Below are positions 44,193-53,554 of a stretch of 64,000 nucleotides of DNA, one piece after another; within the stretch, counting starts at the first letter, position 1; each line of letters opens with the position of its first letter. Source of the DNA: Streptomyces violascens (GTDB lineage: Bacteria > Actinomycetota > Actinomycetes > Streptomycetales > Streptomycetaceae). The stretch lies in the NCBI RefSeq assembly GCF_014649955.1, contig NZ_BMUA01000030.1:20472-84471 (forward strand). The letters are read 5' to 3'. The translations under genes and the position numbers were made by a program. Below the pieces are notes generated by a model. It was not told the origin of the DNA, made no database searches, and saw nothing but the letters and a program-made list of their open reading frames with translations.

Positions 44193-45572
44193 CTAAGGGA
44201 GGGCACCGGCGCGGGCGGCAAGGGCGCGGAGTTCGGGGGTGGTGCGGCCGGACAGCAGGAGTCCGGAGATGAGGGACCTCACCGCAGGCCGGGAGTGGGT
44301 CTCCTGGGGTGCTTGGTGCTCGGCGGCCAGAAGCGAGCGCACGCATTCGTCCCGGCGTCCGCGTTGAGCCAGGGCGGCGGCGACGTCGGTGTAGTAGCGC
44401 GCGCGGCGTTCCACGCTGGGCAGGCTCTGCGGCGGCAGGGCACGTGCTGCCGCCAGAGCGGCGGACGGGTCGCCGGTGGAGAACTCGGCGGAGATGCGGT
44501 GCAGTTGGACGGTGGCAGTGCTGAATCCTCCGCCATGATCACGCAGCAATGTGGCACCGCCGAGTTCCTTGGCGATGGCGGCGGCCTCGTCCGTCAATTC
44601 CCGCATTCCCTCTCTGTCGCCGCGCCTGGCGGCACTGTACGCGGCGGACTGGATCAACAAGCCCCGTTCGGCGGCGCCGCTGCGGGAGGCGCGTAGGCCA
44701 GGGTCGTCGGCGGCGTTGAGGGCGATCGACAGCGCCTGTTCCTCCCAGCCGGCGCGGCGGGCGAGCACGGCGAGGTTCCGGGCGGCCTCCGCCACCGCGA
44801 GAGGGTGCCCGGCGGCTTCGGCCGCCTGGCGTGCGCGGTCGGCCGCCATCCAGCCAAGCTGCTGCTCATCGAGCTTGATGAGCATGCGGGTCGCGAGGAG
44901 ATAGCTCTGCCCGAGCAGATCGAGGTGATCCCTCTCGGTGTCGGAGCTGAGGGCGTGACCAGCACGGATCAGTCGGGGCAGGCGAACGGCAAGGCCTACG
45001 TAGTGGCAGGTATGGAAGTCGGCCTGCACGCGGGCGAGTTCGAGGGACAGCTGCTCAAGGCCCGGCAGCTGGCCATCCTGGCCTATGCCGAGCATGGCGT
45101 CGCGCAGGCGACCGACGAGGATCTGTCCTACCGGGACGTCCTGAGCTGCCGCTCCGGTTGCCGAGAGCGAGACGCCGGCGGTTGCCGCGGCGGAGAGAGC
45201 CAGAAACTTCCGTCGCCGCACTGAGTCGTCACCGTCCTCCCGCTGAGTGCGTCCCAGCCTAGAGCCGAGGAAGCGCGGGTACGGGAGAACCGGGGCGACA
45301 AGGGATCCGTGTCGGGTCTGGGCAGTGGGCGAGGTGGCGGTGAGCCCGAACTCCTTGGGCGGAATATCGAGGGCACCTGCGAAGCGACGGAGGACGTCCA
45401 CGTCGAACAGCGCCGAGATGCCCCGCTCGTACCGGGAGACCTGGGAAGCGGAGTAGCCGATTCGGGCACCGAGATCAGCGAGTGTCCAGCCCCGGGCCTT
45501 TCGCCGACTGCGGATCAACTCGCCGGGTGTTCTTGACGGTTCGGACCGGTCTCGCGCCGTGCTGACTGGCAT
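44193..45572 (-). CDS. XRE-family regulator with TPR-like C-terminal domain
   Basis: 459 residues from the ATG at 45572. Helix-turn-helix at about 16-70: TPGELIRSRRKARGWTLADL, GARIGYSASQVSRYERGISA. Next comes a segment with twin arginines and a hydrophobic stretch (RRRKFLALSAAATAGVSLSA) that may associate with the membrane, then a long all-helical TPR-like domain (LLATRMLIKLDEQQLGWMAA, EAARNLAVLARRAGWEEQAL, RRARYYTDVAAALAQRGRRD). Streptomyces has many such regulators, presumably sensing a peptide or metabolite. It is divergent from the Gfo/DegT/NUDIX operon, with about 200 bases between the starts. Confidence 0.8.
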   Translation of the reverse strand: MPVSTARDRSEPSRTPGELIRSRRKARGWTLADLGARIGYSASQVSRYERGISALFDVDVLRRFAGALDIPPKEFGLTATSPTAQTRHGSLVAPVLPYPRFLGSRLGRTQREDGDDSVRRRKFLALSAAATAGVSLSATGAAAQDVPVGQILVGRLRDAMLGIGQDGQLPGLEQLSLELARVQADFHTCHYVGLAVRLPRLIRAGHALSSDTERDHLDLLGQSYLLATRMLIKLDEQQLGWMAADRARQAAEAAGHPLAVAEAARNLAVLARRAGWEEQALSIALNAADDPGLRASRSGAAERGLLIQSAAYSAARRGDREGMRELTDEAAAIAKELGGATLLRDHGGGFSTATVQLHRISAEFSTGDPSAALAAARALPPQSLPSVERRARYYTDVAAALAQRGRRDECVRSLLAAEHQAPQETHSRPAVRSLISGLLLSGRTTPELRALAARAGALP

Positions 45573-45774
45573 CCACGCCCCCGTCGATAGCCGAGGTGGC
45601 CCCCGTCCACCGTAGACCGGGCCGTCAGCCGGCAACAGCGTGTTTTCACCAGATGCAAACGGCCTTGCGGCCTAAGGCAGCGCCCCTGCCACGCCCGGAC
45701 CGGCTGCGGTGCTCTGGAGCCGAAGGCCCGCAGCGGGCGGGCCGACGTGCTTTCACCGAAGGGCGTGAACGCGC

Positions 45775-46776
45775 ATGAGCGTACGCAAGAAGGCAGTCGT
45801 CATCGGGCTCGGCCACCAGGCCTTGGAGGACCACCTGCCGGGCCTGGCCGACTCCCAGTTCGCCCGCCTTGCCGCGGTCTGCGACACCGACCCCGACAAG
45901 GTCGCCGCCCAGGCTCAGCTGCACCAAGTCCCCGGTTTTACCGACATCCGCTCCCTGCTGGAGGACGTCCGCCCGGACTTCGCCATCGTCGCGGTGCCCC
46001 ACCACGTGGGCCGCGGGGTCATCGAGTCCTGCGTGGCGGCCGGGGTGCATGTAATGAAGGAGAAGCCGTTCGCGACCGGCCCAGCCGAGGCCGCTGAGCT
46101 GGCGGCGCTGTGCGACAAGACCGGGATCGAGCTGATGGTCACCGTCCAGCGCCGCTTCCACCCCATCTACACCGCCGCGGTGCAGCTGCTGGAGCAGATC
46201 GGACAGCCCTACCTGGTCGAGGGCCGCTACACCTTCCACTGCCCCGACCCAGCCGCCGGCTGGCGGGGCCGGACCTCCCTGGCCGGCGGCGGAGCCCTGA
46301 TGGACATGGGCTACCACCTCATCGACCTGCTCATCTGGTACCTCGGCCTGCCCGACCGGGTCCTGGCCAACACCTCCACCGCCGCGCTTCCCGACGCGGA
46401 TTACGACGCCGAGGACACCGCTTTGGTCCACCTCGCCTACGACTGCGGCCTGTACGGCTTCCTGCTCATCTCCCGCTCCGCCGCGCCTAAGGCCGAGCAG
46501 CTGGCGGTGACCGGCCCGCGCGGTGCCGTCGTGATTGGACGCGGCCGGGTGCGGCGCCTGGCCCCGGACGGGCAGCTGATCGAGTCCCTGACCCGCGAGC
46601 CAGCCTGGCCCTCCGCCGCGACCGCGCAGATCGACTACTTCTGCCGTGTCCTCGACGGCGAGCGGACCAACCCCTCCGGCCCCAGCGCCCACGTAGTGCA
46701 CGCCGCGTTCCTGGCCGCCGCCTACACCTCCCAGACCTCCCGCACGCCCGCCGACCCGAAGGAGTACCTGCTGTGA
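45775..46776 (+). CDS. Gfo/Idh/MocA-family NAD(P)-dependent oxidoreductase
   Basis: 333 residues from the ATG at 45775. The Rossmann start is VVIGLGHQALEDHLPGLADS, then AAVCDTDPDKVAAQ and the catalytic EKP motif in HVMKEKPFATGPAEAAELA. The second domain has RFHPIYTAAVQLLEQIG and GALMDMGYHLIDLLIWYLGL (the D..H pair). Such enzymes oxidise sugars, inositols or sugar nucleotides, or reduce ketones. The stop overlaps the GTG of an aminotransferase gene, so the two were co-translated: oxidation to a keto group followed by transamination is the obvious shared role. Confidence 0.8.
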   Translation: MSVRKKAVVIGLGHQALEDHLPGLADSQFARLAAVCDTDPDKVAAQAQLHQVPGFTDIRSLLEDVRPDFAIVAVPHHVGRGVIESCVAAGVHVMKEKPFATGPAEAAELAALCDKTGIELMVTVQRRFHPIYTAAVQLLEQIGQPYLVEGRYTFHCPDPAAGWRGRTSLAGGGALMDMGYHLIDLLIWYLGLPDRVLANTSTAALPDADYDAEDTALVHLAYDCGLYGFLLISRSAAPKAEQLAVTGPRGAVVIGRGRVRRLAPDGQLIESLTREPAWPSAATAQIDYFCRVLDGERTNPSGPSAHVVHAAFLAAAYTSQTSRTPADPKEYLL

Positions 46777-48032
46777 CCGCCACCCCTCGCCTCGCCCTCC
46801 GGGGCGGTCCGCCCGTCATCGACGCCCCTGGCCCCCACTTCGCATGGCCTCCGATCGAGGACCGTGACGTCGAGGCGGTCACCGGCCAGTTGCTTTCTGC
46901 GGTGTCCATCCCGGACCGCTCCGGCGTCATCGCCGCCCTGGAGGACTCCTTGGCGTCCTTCCTCGGCGTCCGCCACGTCGTCACCACGTGTACGGGGACG
47001 GCCGCCCTGCACTCGATGTACGCCGCGGCCGGCATCGGCCCGGGAGATGAGGTGATCGTGCCGGCGCTCACGTTCCACGCCACGGCCACCCCGCTCTTCC
47101 ACCTCGGCGCCCGTCCCGTGCTCGCCGACGTCGACGAGCACGGGCAGCTCGACCTGGACGACGCCGCCCGCCGCATCACCCAGCGCACGAAGGCCATCGT
47201 CGCCGTCCACCTGTGGGGCCTGCCGGAGAACATGGACGCCCTTGCCGCCTTCAGCGCCCGGCACGACCTGATGCTGCTGGAGGACGGCTCGCACGCCCAC
47301 GGCGCCACCTGGCGCGGGCAGCCGGTCGGCTCCTTCGGCCGCGCCGCGGCCTTCAGTATGAACGGGCCCAAGCCGCTGTCCGCCGGGTAGGGCGGATTCG
47401 TCGCCACCGACTACACCGAGCTGTACTACCGCGTGCTGCTGCACGGCCAGTACAACAAACGGTGCCGCCGCGAGATCCCCGCCGACCATCAACTTGCCCC
47501 GTACGCCGTCACCGGCATGGGGCTCAAGCTGCGCATCCACCCCCTGGCAGCCGCACTGGCCCACACCCAACTTCCCCGCCTCAAGGGCTATGTGACGGGA
47601 CGAGAAGCTGTCGCCGCCCGGATGCGGAGGGCGCTGCGGGGCGTACCGGGCATCGACGTGCCGCACCCGCCGCCCCATGCCCGGCCGGCCTGGTACGCGC
47701 TGCCCCTGCGCTACCACCGGGACCAGCTCGCCGGACTGCCCGTCGAACGGTTCCTCGAAGCCGTCCATGCCGAGGGCGCCAGTGAAGTCGACCTGCCCGG
47801 CTCCACCCGCGCTCTCGGCGAGCACCCGCTCTTCCACACGCCTGGGGCACTCCTGCCCGGCTACGCTGACCACCAGGGCCCCGACGCCGACAGCTTCACC
47901 ACCGCACAGCGCGTGCACGCCAGCACGGTGAAACTCCCGGTGTGGCACCACGACCAGGACCTTCACCTCGCCGACGCGTACACCGCGGCCATCATCAAGG
48001 TCGCCGAACACCACAAGGAACTCGTGAAGTGA
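46773..48032 (+). pseudogene. DegT/DnrJ/EryC1-family aminotransferase with an amber codon
   Basis: Starts at GTG 46773 inside the preceding stop. The N-terminal half has TTCTGTAALHSMYAAAGIGP, PALTFHATATPLFHLGARPV and HLWGLPENMDALAAFSARHD. The PLP lysine region SMNGPKPLSAG is followed at once by TAG (47388-47390), where family members have a Glu codon (GAG). The same frame then continues for 214 residues (GGFVATDYTELYYRVLLHGQ onward) to 48,032. A single G-to-T change explains it. Without read-through only a 205-residue, unfolded half is made. Confidence 0.8.
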
Positions 48033-48490
48033 ACGCACCCGTCGACGCCGCCCTCCTGGGCGACCTCCTCCACGCCGCCGACGCAGACGGCGTCACCAAG
48101 CACGTCGTCGGCGCCGTCATCCCCAACGCAGACGGCAAGGTACTACTCCTGCACCGCACCGCCGACGACTACCTCGGCGGCCTGTGGGAGCTCCCTTCCG
48201 GCGGCGTCGACGCGGGCGAGACCCTGACCGAGGCACTGCACCGGGAAGTCGACGAGGAGACCGGCCTCACGGTCAACACGATTGGGACCTATCTAGGGCA
48301 CTTCGACTACCTCTCCAAGAGCGGAAAGAAGACCCGACAGTTCAACTTCACCGCCCACGTCACCCACGAGAGCGACACAGTCAAGCTCACCGAACACGAT
48401 GCACACCTCTGGGCCGACCGGACGGAGCAGGAGCAGGTCTCCAGCGCCGTACAGACCATCCTCGCCACCTGGCGGGACAACGCCGCGTGA
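48029..48490 (+). CDS. NUDIX hydrolase
   Basis: 153 residues from the GTG at 48029, which overlaps the aminotransferase stop. The NUDIX box is complete: GGVDAGETLTEALHREVDEE followed by TGL, matching G-x5-E-x7-REVxEExG. The preceding VVGAVIPNADGKVLLLHRTA is the usual first strand pair. It hydrolyses a nucleoside-diphosphate-linked compound. In this operon the substrate could be a nucleotide-sugar-like product of the oxidoreductase/aminotransferase pair, but that is a guess from context. Confidence 0.8.
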   Translation: MNAPVDAALLGDLLHAADADGVTKHVVGAVIPNADGKVLLLHRTADDYLGGLWELPSGGVDAGETLTEALHREVDEETGLTVNTIGTYLGHFDYLSKSGKKTRQFNFTAHVTHESDTVKLTEHDAHLWADRTEQEQVSSAVQTILATWRDNAA

Positions 48491-48984
48491 TCGCCCGCTC
48501 CCTCGGCACAGGCACCCGCCGATCGCCCGGCACCGAGGCGCGCCCGCGACGTGGCACCCACCTGGTGCAACGGCTCGCCCGGCAGGTACTCGCGGACGCT
48601 CACAACCGGATAGACGAACCGTCTGGATCGCGGATTCGTGCCGCTGGGTTGGACCACTGATCCGCCCTGAGTCAGAGTCGATGCCTGGCCGAAGTTCCTT
48701 CATTTAAAGATGAGTTCAAGTGCGCGGGCGATACGGCGATGCCTGTCCGTGGGCGGTGGCAGTAGCCGATGCCTGGCACTCCGTCAGAAACCGGGCCGCC
48801 GCCCCTCACGAGGCAGCCCACGGACTGTGGCCACACTAGGTCCACCGCGTCCGCACCTGGCTCACCACCACGACACCACCGAACTCACGGGCGGCCCTGC
48901 TCGCCGCCGCCCACACCCGGCTGTCTGGAGTCATGACCGCCCATCCCACCCGGAGCCTCATCACACGAGCACCACGACCGGCGC
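48491..48984. other. Stretch with possible mobile-element debris
   Basis: About 490 bases. One frame near 48,760-48,930 (AWHSVRNRAAAPHEAAHGLW, then a TAG, then RVRTWLTTTTPP) looks vaguely protein-like but is unassignable. No intact gene. Confidence 0.3.
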
Positions 48985-49295
48985 CTTCTGCGCGTTCGCC
49001 CTGGAACCCTTCCCCACCATCACGCGCGTCGACCACCTCTCCGACGCGATCACCGGTGTCCTGTCCGCCCAGGCCTCGGAGTTGAGGGACGGTGACGTGA
49101 TCGTCGTCGCCTCGAAGGTCGTCCCGATCGCCGAAGGACGGTTCGTCGACCTCGCGGACGTTACCCCCAGCCCGGCCGCCCTCGCCCTGTCCGCACGCAC
49201 CGGTAAACCGGCCGAGGTCGTGCAGCTGATCCTCGACGAATCCAGCGAGCACTTCGTGGCCGGGGAACACGGGCCGATCATCGCCCGGCGCGCTG
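48985..49295 (+). pseudogene. CofE-like (F420-0:glutamate ligase-type) N-terminal fragment
   Basis: About 100 residues: PTITRVDHLSDAITGVLSAQ, SELRDGDVIVVASKVVPIAE, GRFVDLADVTPSPAALALSA and VVQLILDESSEHFVAGEHGP. The order (RDGDVxVVxSK, AEGR, TPS..A, LxL.ES) fits the first part of CofE, which adds glutamate to coenzyme F420. The sequence switches abruptly near 49,300 to a different protein. The remaining two-thirds of CofE are missing. Confidence 0.5.
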
Positions 49296-49724
49296 TGGCA
49301 GTGCCTGACCTCACTGGTACGCCGCGGGGAACCCGTCGATCCTGTCACCGTGCTGTGGGAGGCCCAGCACCGCCATCTCTTCGCCGACGGCCTCACCACC
49401 GCCAACCTGATGGCGCTCGTCTCCACCCCCACCGGCTCCCCCGAATACTGGGGGGAGAAAGTCCTTGAGCGCGCCCTGCTCGCCCGCGCCCACCACGTCG
49501 CCACCCGCGTCATCGCCTACACCCAGGACCCGGCCAACACGCCCCACCAGCTGATCACCGGCAGCCGCCGCGCCCTGGCCGACCTGACCGCCCTGTGCAC
49601 CCGCTGGCAGCACACCACCACTACCCCTCCACCGCGGGCGGCGCGTACACCGCGCACCCCGGCGGTCACCCGGGCCGGCCCGCCGCCGCGAACCGCCGCA
49701 CCCACAGCCCGAGCAACCCGCTGA
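49296..49724 (+). pseudogene. DnaB-N-like helical domain protein, 5' end lost
   Basis: The frame reads SLVRRGEPVDPVTVLWEAQH, FADGLTTANLMALVSTPTGS, YWGEKVLERALLARAHHVAT, NTPHQLITGSRRALADLTAL and a Pro/Thr/Arg-rich tail. The pattern is that of the DnaB helicase N-terminal domain (RRGEPVDPVT...). Streptomyces encodes short stand-alone versions of it, often next to DUF317 genes as here. The beginning is replaced by the CofE-like fragment. Confidence 0.45.
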
Positions 49725-49777
49725 ACCACCCCGCTCCGGCCGGCAGCACACCAGCCGGAGCGGTGAATCGAGAGCCC

Positions 49778-50788
49778 ATGCCCCACCCCGGCACCGACGC
49801 CGACATCCGGCCGCCTCATCATCCACGCCCCCGCCCACGACGGCTGGACCACCGTCGCCGTCGGCACCTACCAGGACGGCCAGAGCGTCCACCTCCACGG
49901 CGAAGACCACCTACGCGTCGTCGCCACCACCCACACCGACCCCGCCGAAGCCATAGCGGAGTTCGAACGGCTCTACGGCGACGCCATCCGGACCGGCCCC
50001 GCACCGGCCACCGACACCGAACGGCAAGCCGCGGCCGCCCGCGCCCCCACCGCCATACCCGCCCCGCCGACGACAGAGATGGTCCCAATACACGCCGCTG
50101 GCTCCGGGGACCACGAAGCCCTCCTCAACGACTTCCTCGCCGCCCAAGACGAGTGGGAAAAATGGAGGACCTGGTCGGATGAAACCACCCACGCCGTCCA
50201 CGAATCCCTCACCCTGCGGGCCGAGTTCGTCCACGAAGCCGACCCCGACGACATCGTGTGGACGATCGCTGCGTACGAGAGTCCGGTCGGTGAACGCCGG
50301 TGGCACGCCACGGCCACCGCCACCACGCCCGTGGCGATCATGTGTATCCTCCTCGACCCCCTCGCCTCCGGTGACGCCGCCCAGACCGCCGTCGGCAGCC
50401 AGGTGTCCGAGAAAACCATCACGCAAGCCACCCAACCGCTCACGGACGCGGGCTGGGAGCACACCGTCGACGGGCGCTGGGTCCGCTGGCACGCCCCGGG
50501 CGAGCACGCGCCGGCGTCCAGTTCGACGCCTTCGGCGCCGAGCGGCCCAACGGTCCGCTGCCCGCCTGGACAGTCTGGGGCGGCACCACCGTCCACCAGC
50601 CCACCTGGGCCCTCCGCTTCTCGGCCCACGCCTCGGCCACCGTACTGCAGGACCTGACCTTCGAGCTGGCGAACGGCCTCGTGCACAGACCGTCCGCCGG
50701 TCCGCCCCGGCAGTCTCGCCTGACTTACCCCCAAACGCCCGCGCCTCCCACAACATCGACGACCCCGGCACCGGGGCGACACCGATGA
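49778..50788 (+). pseudogene. DUF317-domain protein with two frameshifts
   Basis: ATG 49778 starts MPHPGTDADI. An extra base near 49,807 puts the rest (GRLIIHAPAHDGWTTVAVGT, WEKWRTWSDETTHAVHESLT, DIVWTIAAYESPVGERRWHA) in a second frame, and another extra base near 50,510 moves the second DUF317 domain (VQFDAFGAERPNGPLPAWTV, ALRFSAHASATVLQDLTFEL) to a third. Corrected, it would be ~335 residues. DUF317 proteins are abundant in Streptomyces chromosome arms and integrative elements, with unknown function. Confidence 0.65.
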
Positions 50789-50837
50789 CCGGCACTACTC
50801 GGTCGGCCCCGATGACGATAGAAGGCCCTCGCCCCAG

Positions 50838-51053
50838 CTATACGGCGAAATGATGGCGGAGGACCGGGCCTTGCGTCTGCGCGGTTACGAGGTCACCAGG
50901 TTCGGAGGCCATGAACTCATGGGCGATAGTGCGCCAGACATGTTGCGCAAGTCCTTCACCGCGCTCGACGAGCGGTTCGGCTCAACGCAGTCAGCCCGCC
51001 AGCGGCAACAGTTGGTTCGAGCTGAGCTAGGACGCGGGGCCGGCGCACGCTAG
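50838..51053 (+). pseudogene. C-terminal nuclease-like fragment
   Basis: LYGEMMAEDRALRLRGYEVT followed by RFGGHELMGDSAPDMLRKSF resembles the end of restriction-endonuclease-fold proteins in which E..DR..RL.GYEV.RFGG is the PD-(D/E)xK-type C-terminal part. The upstream catalytic portion is absent. Position next to a Shedu remnant suggests a former defence locus. Confidence 0.4.
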
Positions 51054-51173
51054 GTCGACAGCATCCACGGCACTACGGGCCGATGTGTCACGGACAGCCC
51101 GGCGGTCAACCAACTAGCCCTGGTAGCAGCCGCTCTCCGCCCTCAACCCTCCATCTCCATCCATACTGCTGAG

Positions 51174-51600
51174 GTGCAAGCCTTCCGCCACGCAGACACC
51201 GACACGAGTCCGGATCGTCCCCAGGCGACCACATGGGAGGAGTACCGGTCTTCATTGCTTCCCCAGTGGAGAAGCCTTCTGGATTCCTCTCCCAGTGAGC
51301 TAGAGATGCAAGAGTTCTTGGAGCATCACCCCTGCTTCCTCCCTGGCGCAACGGACAACATCGGCCCGGGAGGTCATCACGGGCCCTCGTTCTGTGCCGT
51401 GATTGGACAGCCTCCGCTGAAAGGTCTTGGCCCAACGCGCGTCCCAGACTTCATGTGAGTCCGGCGGGACGCAGGAGCCATCCGGCCGATCTGTATCGAG
51501 ATCGAGAGCCCTCGGAAAACGTGGTTCAACAAGGGGTCGAGGACACCGACCGCCGAGTTGACGCAGGCGATCGATCAACTCACCGAGTGGAAGGTTTGGT
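51174..51600 (+). pseudogene. Shedu-type (SduA, DUF4263) anti-phage nuclease, interrupted
   Basis: GTG 51174. EYRSSLLPQWRSLLDSSPSE, LEMQEFLEHHPCFLPGATDN, and RVPDFM are followed by TGA (51456-51458), after which the same frame continues VRRDAGAIRPICIEIESPRK, GSRTPTAELTQAIDQLTEWK. The D...ExE...K arrangement (RVPDF..., CIEIESPRK) is the PD-(D/E)xK core of DUF4263. A tryptophan codon (TGG) in the relatives' DFMWVRRD would explain the stop. The protein is also truncated soon after LTEWK. Confidence 0.65.
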
Positions 51601-51747
51601 TCTGCTGGTGTCCCGCCGAGTGGTGTAGCGGCGCTCGACGATATCCGTCGGCGACCGATCGTCAACGCGCTCCTCGACCAGGGCCGCACTGGCTGCCAAC
51701 GGGACCTGCTTCCGCACGACCTGCCGCCGCGCGGCGTCCCCCAATCG

Positions 51748-52608
51748 CTATGGGCACCGGCCCGTTGCTTCTGGCTGTGCCAGGTGATAGCCCAGGGGCG
51801 TAGCGAGGTGCTTGACGGTCTGCCCCATGCGTAGGCTCTGTATCAGACCGGCACGTCGTAGCACGGCGGCGTGCCGACTGGCTGCCGCGTCCGACACGCC
51901 GAGCCGCGAGGCCAGTTGCCGTCCGGTGACTCCTCCGGACGTGACGATCGCCTCAAGCGTTGCTGCTCTTCCAGGGCCCAACAGAGTCCGAAGTGCTGCC
52001 AGTTGGCCAGGCTCGGTCCGTGGAGGAGCTCCAGCTGGGATCCGGACGGTTAGGTGATCGTCGGCGGGCTCGGTCAGGGACACCCGTCGGCTGAGGGCTA
52101 CTGCCTGGATCCGAAGCGAGCGCTCGCCGAGCTCAAGATCCGCGTCGAAGGCCGTCGGTAGCTCCAGGACGCCGCGACGAAGTCTGATCTCGTGTCCGAG
52201 TCGATGGAGCATCACCGAGGCTCCGCTGCCGGCGTAGAGGTGCGACAGGCCGGCTGCACGGGCTGCGACCGCCGAGTCGATGCCCGAGCGGTGCGGCTCG
52301 ATGGCGGAGCTGCGCACGTGATCGATGGCCTTGGTTAGGAGGCTGTGGGCCCGGTCGTCTGCCTCGGCGAGGGCTTTGGTGAACGGTGTCGGAGAGCGGC
52401 GGGCGAATAAGTGAGACAGGTACAGGGGGCTGACGCCCTCGGTGAGTTCTGGTGCGGTGCTTCGCGAGTAGAGCTGCACCAGCGGGTCGCAAGGTCGCCC
52501 GCCGTGCGCATGGGCCACCCCGGCCGCTGTCAGTTCAGCGCCGAAGTCGGGGATGGCACAGATCCTGACGTTGCCTAAGCCCTCGGGCCCCAGGTGAATG
52601 CGTATCAA
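51748..52608 (-). CDS. Winged-helix (ArsR-type) transcriptional regulator
   Basis: 286 residues from a TTG at 52608 preceded by GGGGG. The first ~200 residues are an effector or dimer region of a large actinobacterial ArsR-like family (MIRIHLGPEGLGNVRICAIP, VSPLYLSHLFARRSPTPFTK). The C-terminal helix-turn-helix is ATLEAIVTSGGVTGRQLASR, LGVSDAAASRHAAVLRRAGL with the wing SLRMGQTVKHLATPLG. No metal-binding Cys cluster is visible. The gene stands alone; its target may be itself or the divergent secreted-protein region at 52.8 kb. Confidence 0.75.
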   Translation of the reverse strand: MIRIHLGPEGLGNVRICAIPDFGAELTAAGVAHAHGGRPCDPLVQLYSRSTAPELTEGVSPLYLSHLFARRSPTPFTKALAEADDRAHSLLTKAIDHVRSSAIEPHRSGIDSAVAARAAGLSHLYAGSGASVMLHRLGHEIRLRRGVLELPTAFDADLELGERSLRIQAVALSRRVSLTEPADDHLTVRIPAGAPPRTEPGQLAALRTLLGPGRAATLEAIVTSGGVTGRQLASRLGVSDAAASRHAAVLRRAGLIQSLRMGQTVKHLATPLGYHLAQPEATGRCP

Positions 52609-52781
52609 GGTTTACCCCCGTGGTCTTGACGCCCGCAGCAGGGCTTTTGCGCGTGGATGACGAAAGCTACCCGTGCCCGGGCGCAAACGAAACGATGCAG
52701 ACGCACCACGGGCGCGGCGCTGTGTAGATCTGCGGCGGCCATCGCACCCGCGACGTCACCACTCGTCCAGGAGGAAGTCTC

Positions 52782-52823
52782 ATGAAGATCGGCAAGAAAC
52801 TGGCAGCGGCCACGGCACTCTGA
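52782..52823 (+). pseudogene. Truncated signal-peptide start
   Basis: ATG with an upstream GGAGGA reads MKIGKKLAAATAL and stops at TGA. It looks like the first residues of an exported protein followed immediately by unrelated sequence. The gene for a similar secreted protein starts 105 bases further on. Confidence 0.35.
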
Positions 52824-52927
52824 CACTGCTCAATGACACCGTCGATAAACGACCGCGACGGTTTGGTCAAGTCGAGGTCCGCGCAGGAAACCGCTCCACC
52901 AAGCCGCATCGGAGGGAAAGACACCCC

Positions 52928-53320
52928 ATGCCCAAACTCGGAAAGCCCAACCGCGCGATGATGAAGAAGGCTGCGCAGCTGACGGTGGGAGTCGTAGCCA
53001 GCTGCGGTCTGATGCTGGCCGCGCCGGTCGCGGCGCACGCCAGCTCCGGCCCCGCAGCCCCGGCTCCCCACGTCATGAGGCCCAACGCCACCAGCCCCGA
53101 CTGCGGCTCCGCCGTGGAAGTGCATTTCGCCGCTGGTAATCACCGATGTGTCACCGGCAATGGCATTCACTACGTGAATTACTGTGACGTGGACTGGCTC
53201 AACACCGGGAACCAGTGGGTGGCGCTGGTCTACGATGGCGGCCAATACCAGCCGGGGATGCCGCCTGGGAGCTGGTGGAGCAGCGGCAGCTGCATCAGCC
53301 GGATCGACGTCAACACGTGA
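52928..53320 (+). CDS. Small secreted beta/gamma-crystallin-like protein
   Basis: 130 residues from the ATG at 52928. Signal peptide KKAAQLTVGVVASCGLMLAA with cleavage near AHA-S. The mature ~85 residues carry four cysteines (PDCGSA, HRCVTGNG, NYCDVDW, GSCISRID) and aromatic-rich strands (IHYVNYCDVDWLNTGNQWVA). This resembles Streptomyces secreted Greek-key proteins (I36/killer-toxin-like folds) that bind calcium or inhibit proteases. The exact activity is unknown. A strong terminator follows at 53,406. Confidence 0.65.
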   Translation: MPKLGKPNRAMMKKAAQLTVGVVASCGLMLAAPVAAHASSGPAAPAPHVMRPNATSPDCGSAVEVHFAAGNHRCVTGNGIHYVNYCDVDWLNTGNQWVALVYDGGQYQPGMPPGSWWSSGSCISRIDVNT

Positions 53321-53405
53321 CGATGCCCGCCCTGCGCCGGGTGCGCGTCACCACCGCGATCAGCCTGTATGACTGATCGCGTCTCCGAGCAATCCCGTCG
53401 TGCCC

Positions 53406-53444
53406 GCCGTATAGCTCGGGGCATCCTGCCCCGAGCTATACGGC
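53406..53444 (+). terminator. Strong hairpin terminator
   Basis: GCCGTATAGCTCGGGGCA and TGCCCCGAGCTATACGGC form an 18-bp perfect stem with a three-base loop, 85 bases after the secreted-protein stop. No T-run follows. It may serve both convergent sides. Confidence 0.8.
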
Positions 53445-53554
53445 GTCCTCGCCATCGAGCGGACACAGCGCCCGCACCTGCCCCGTCGGCGTGGGTGCGC
53501 ACGATCGGGTAGCGGCCGAGGGTTCGAGACCCACACCCAACCCACACCCAACCC

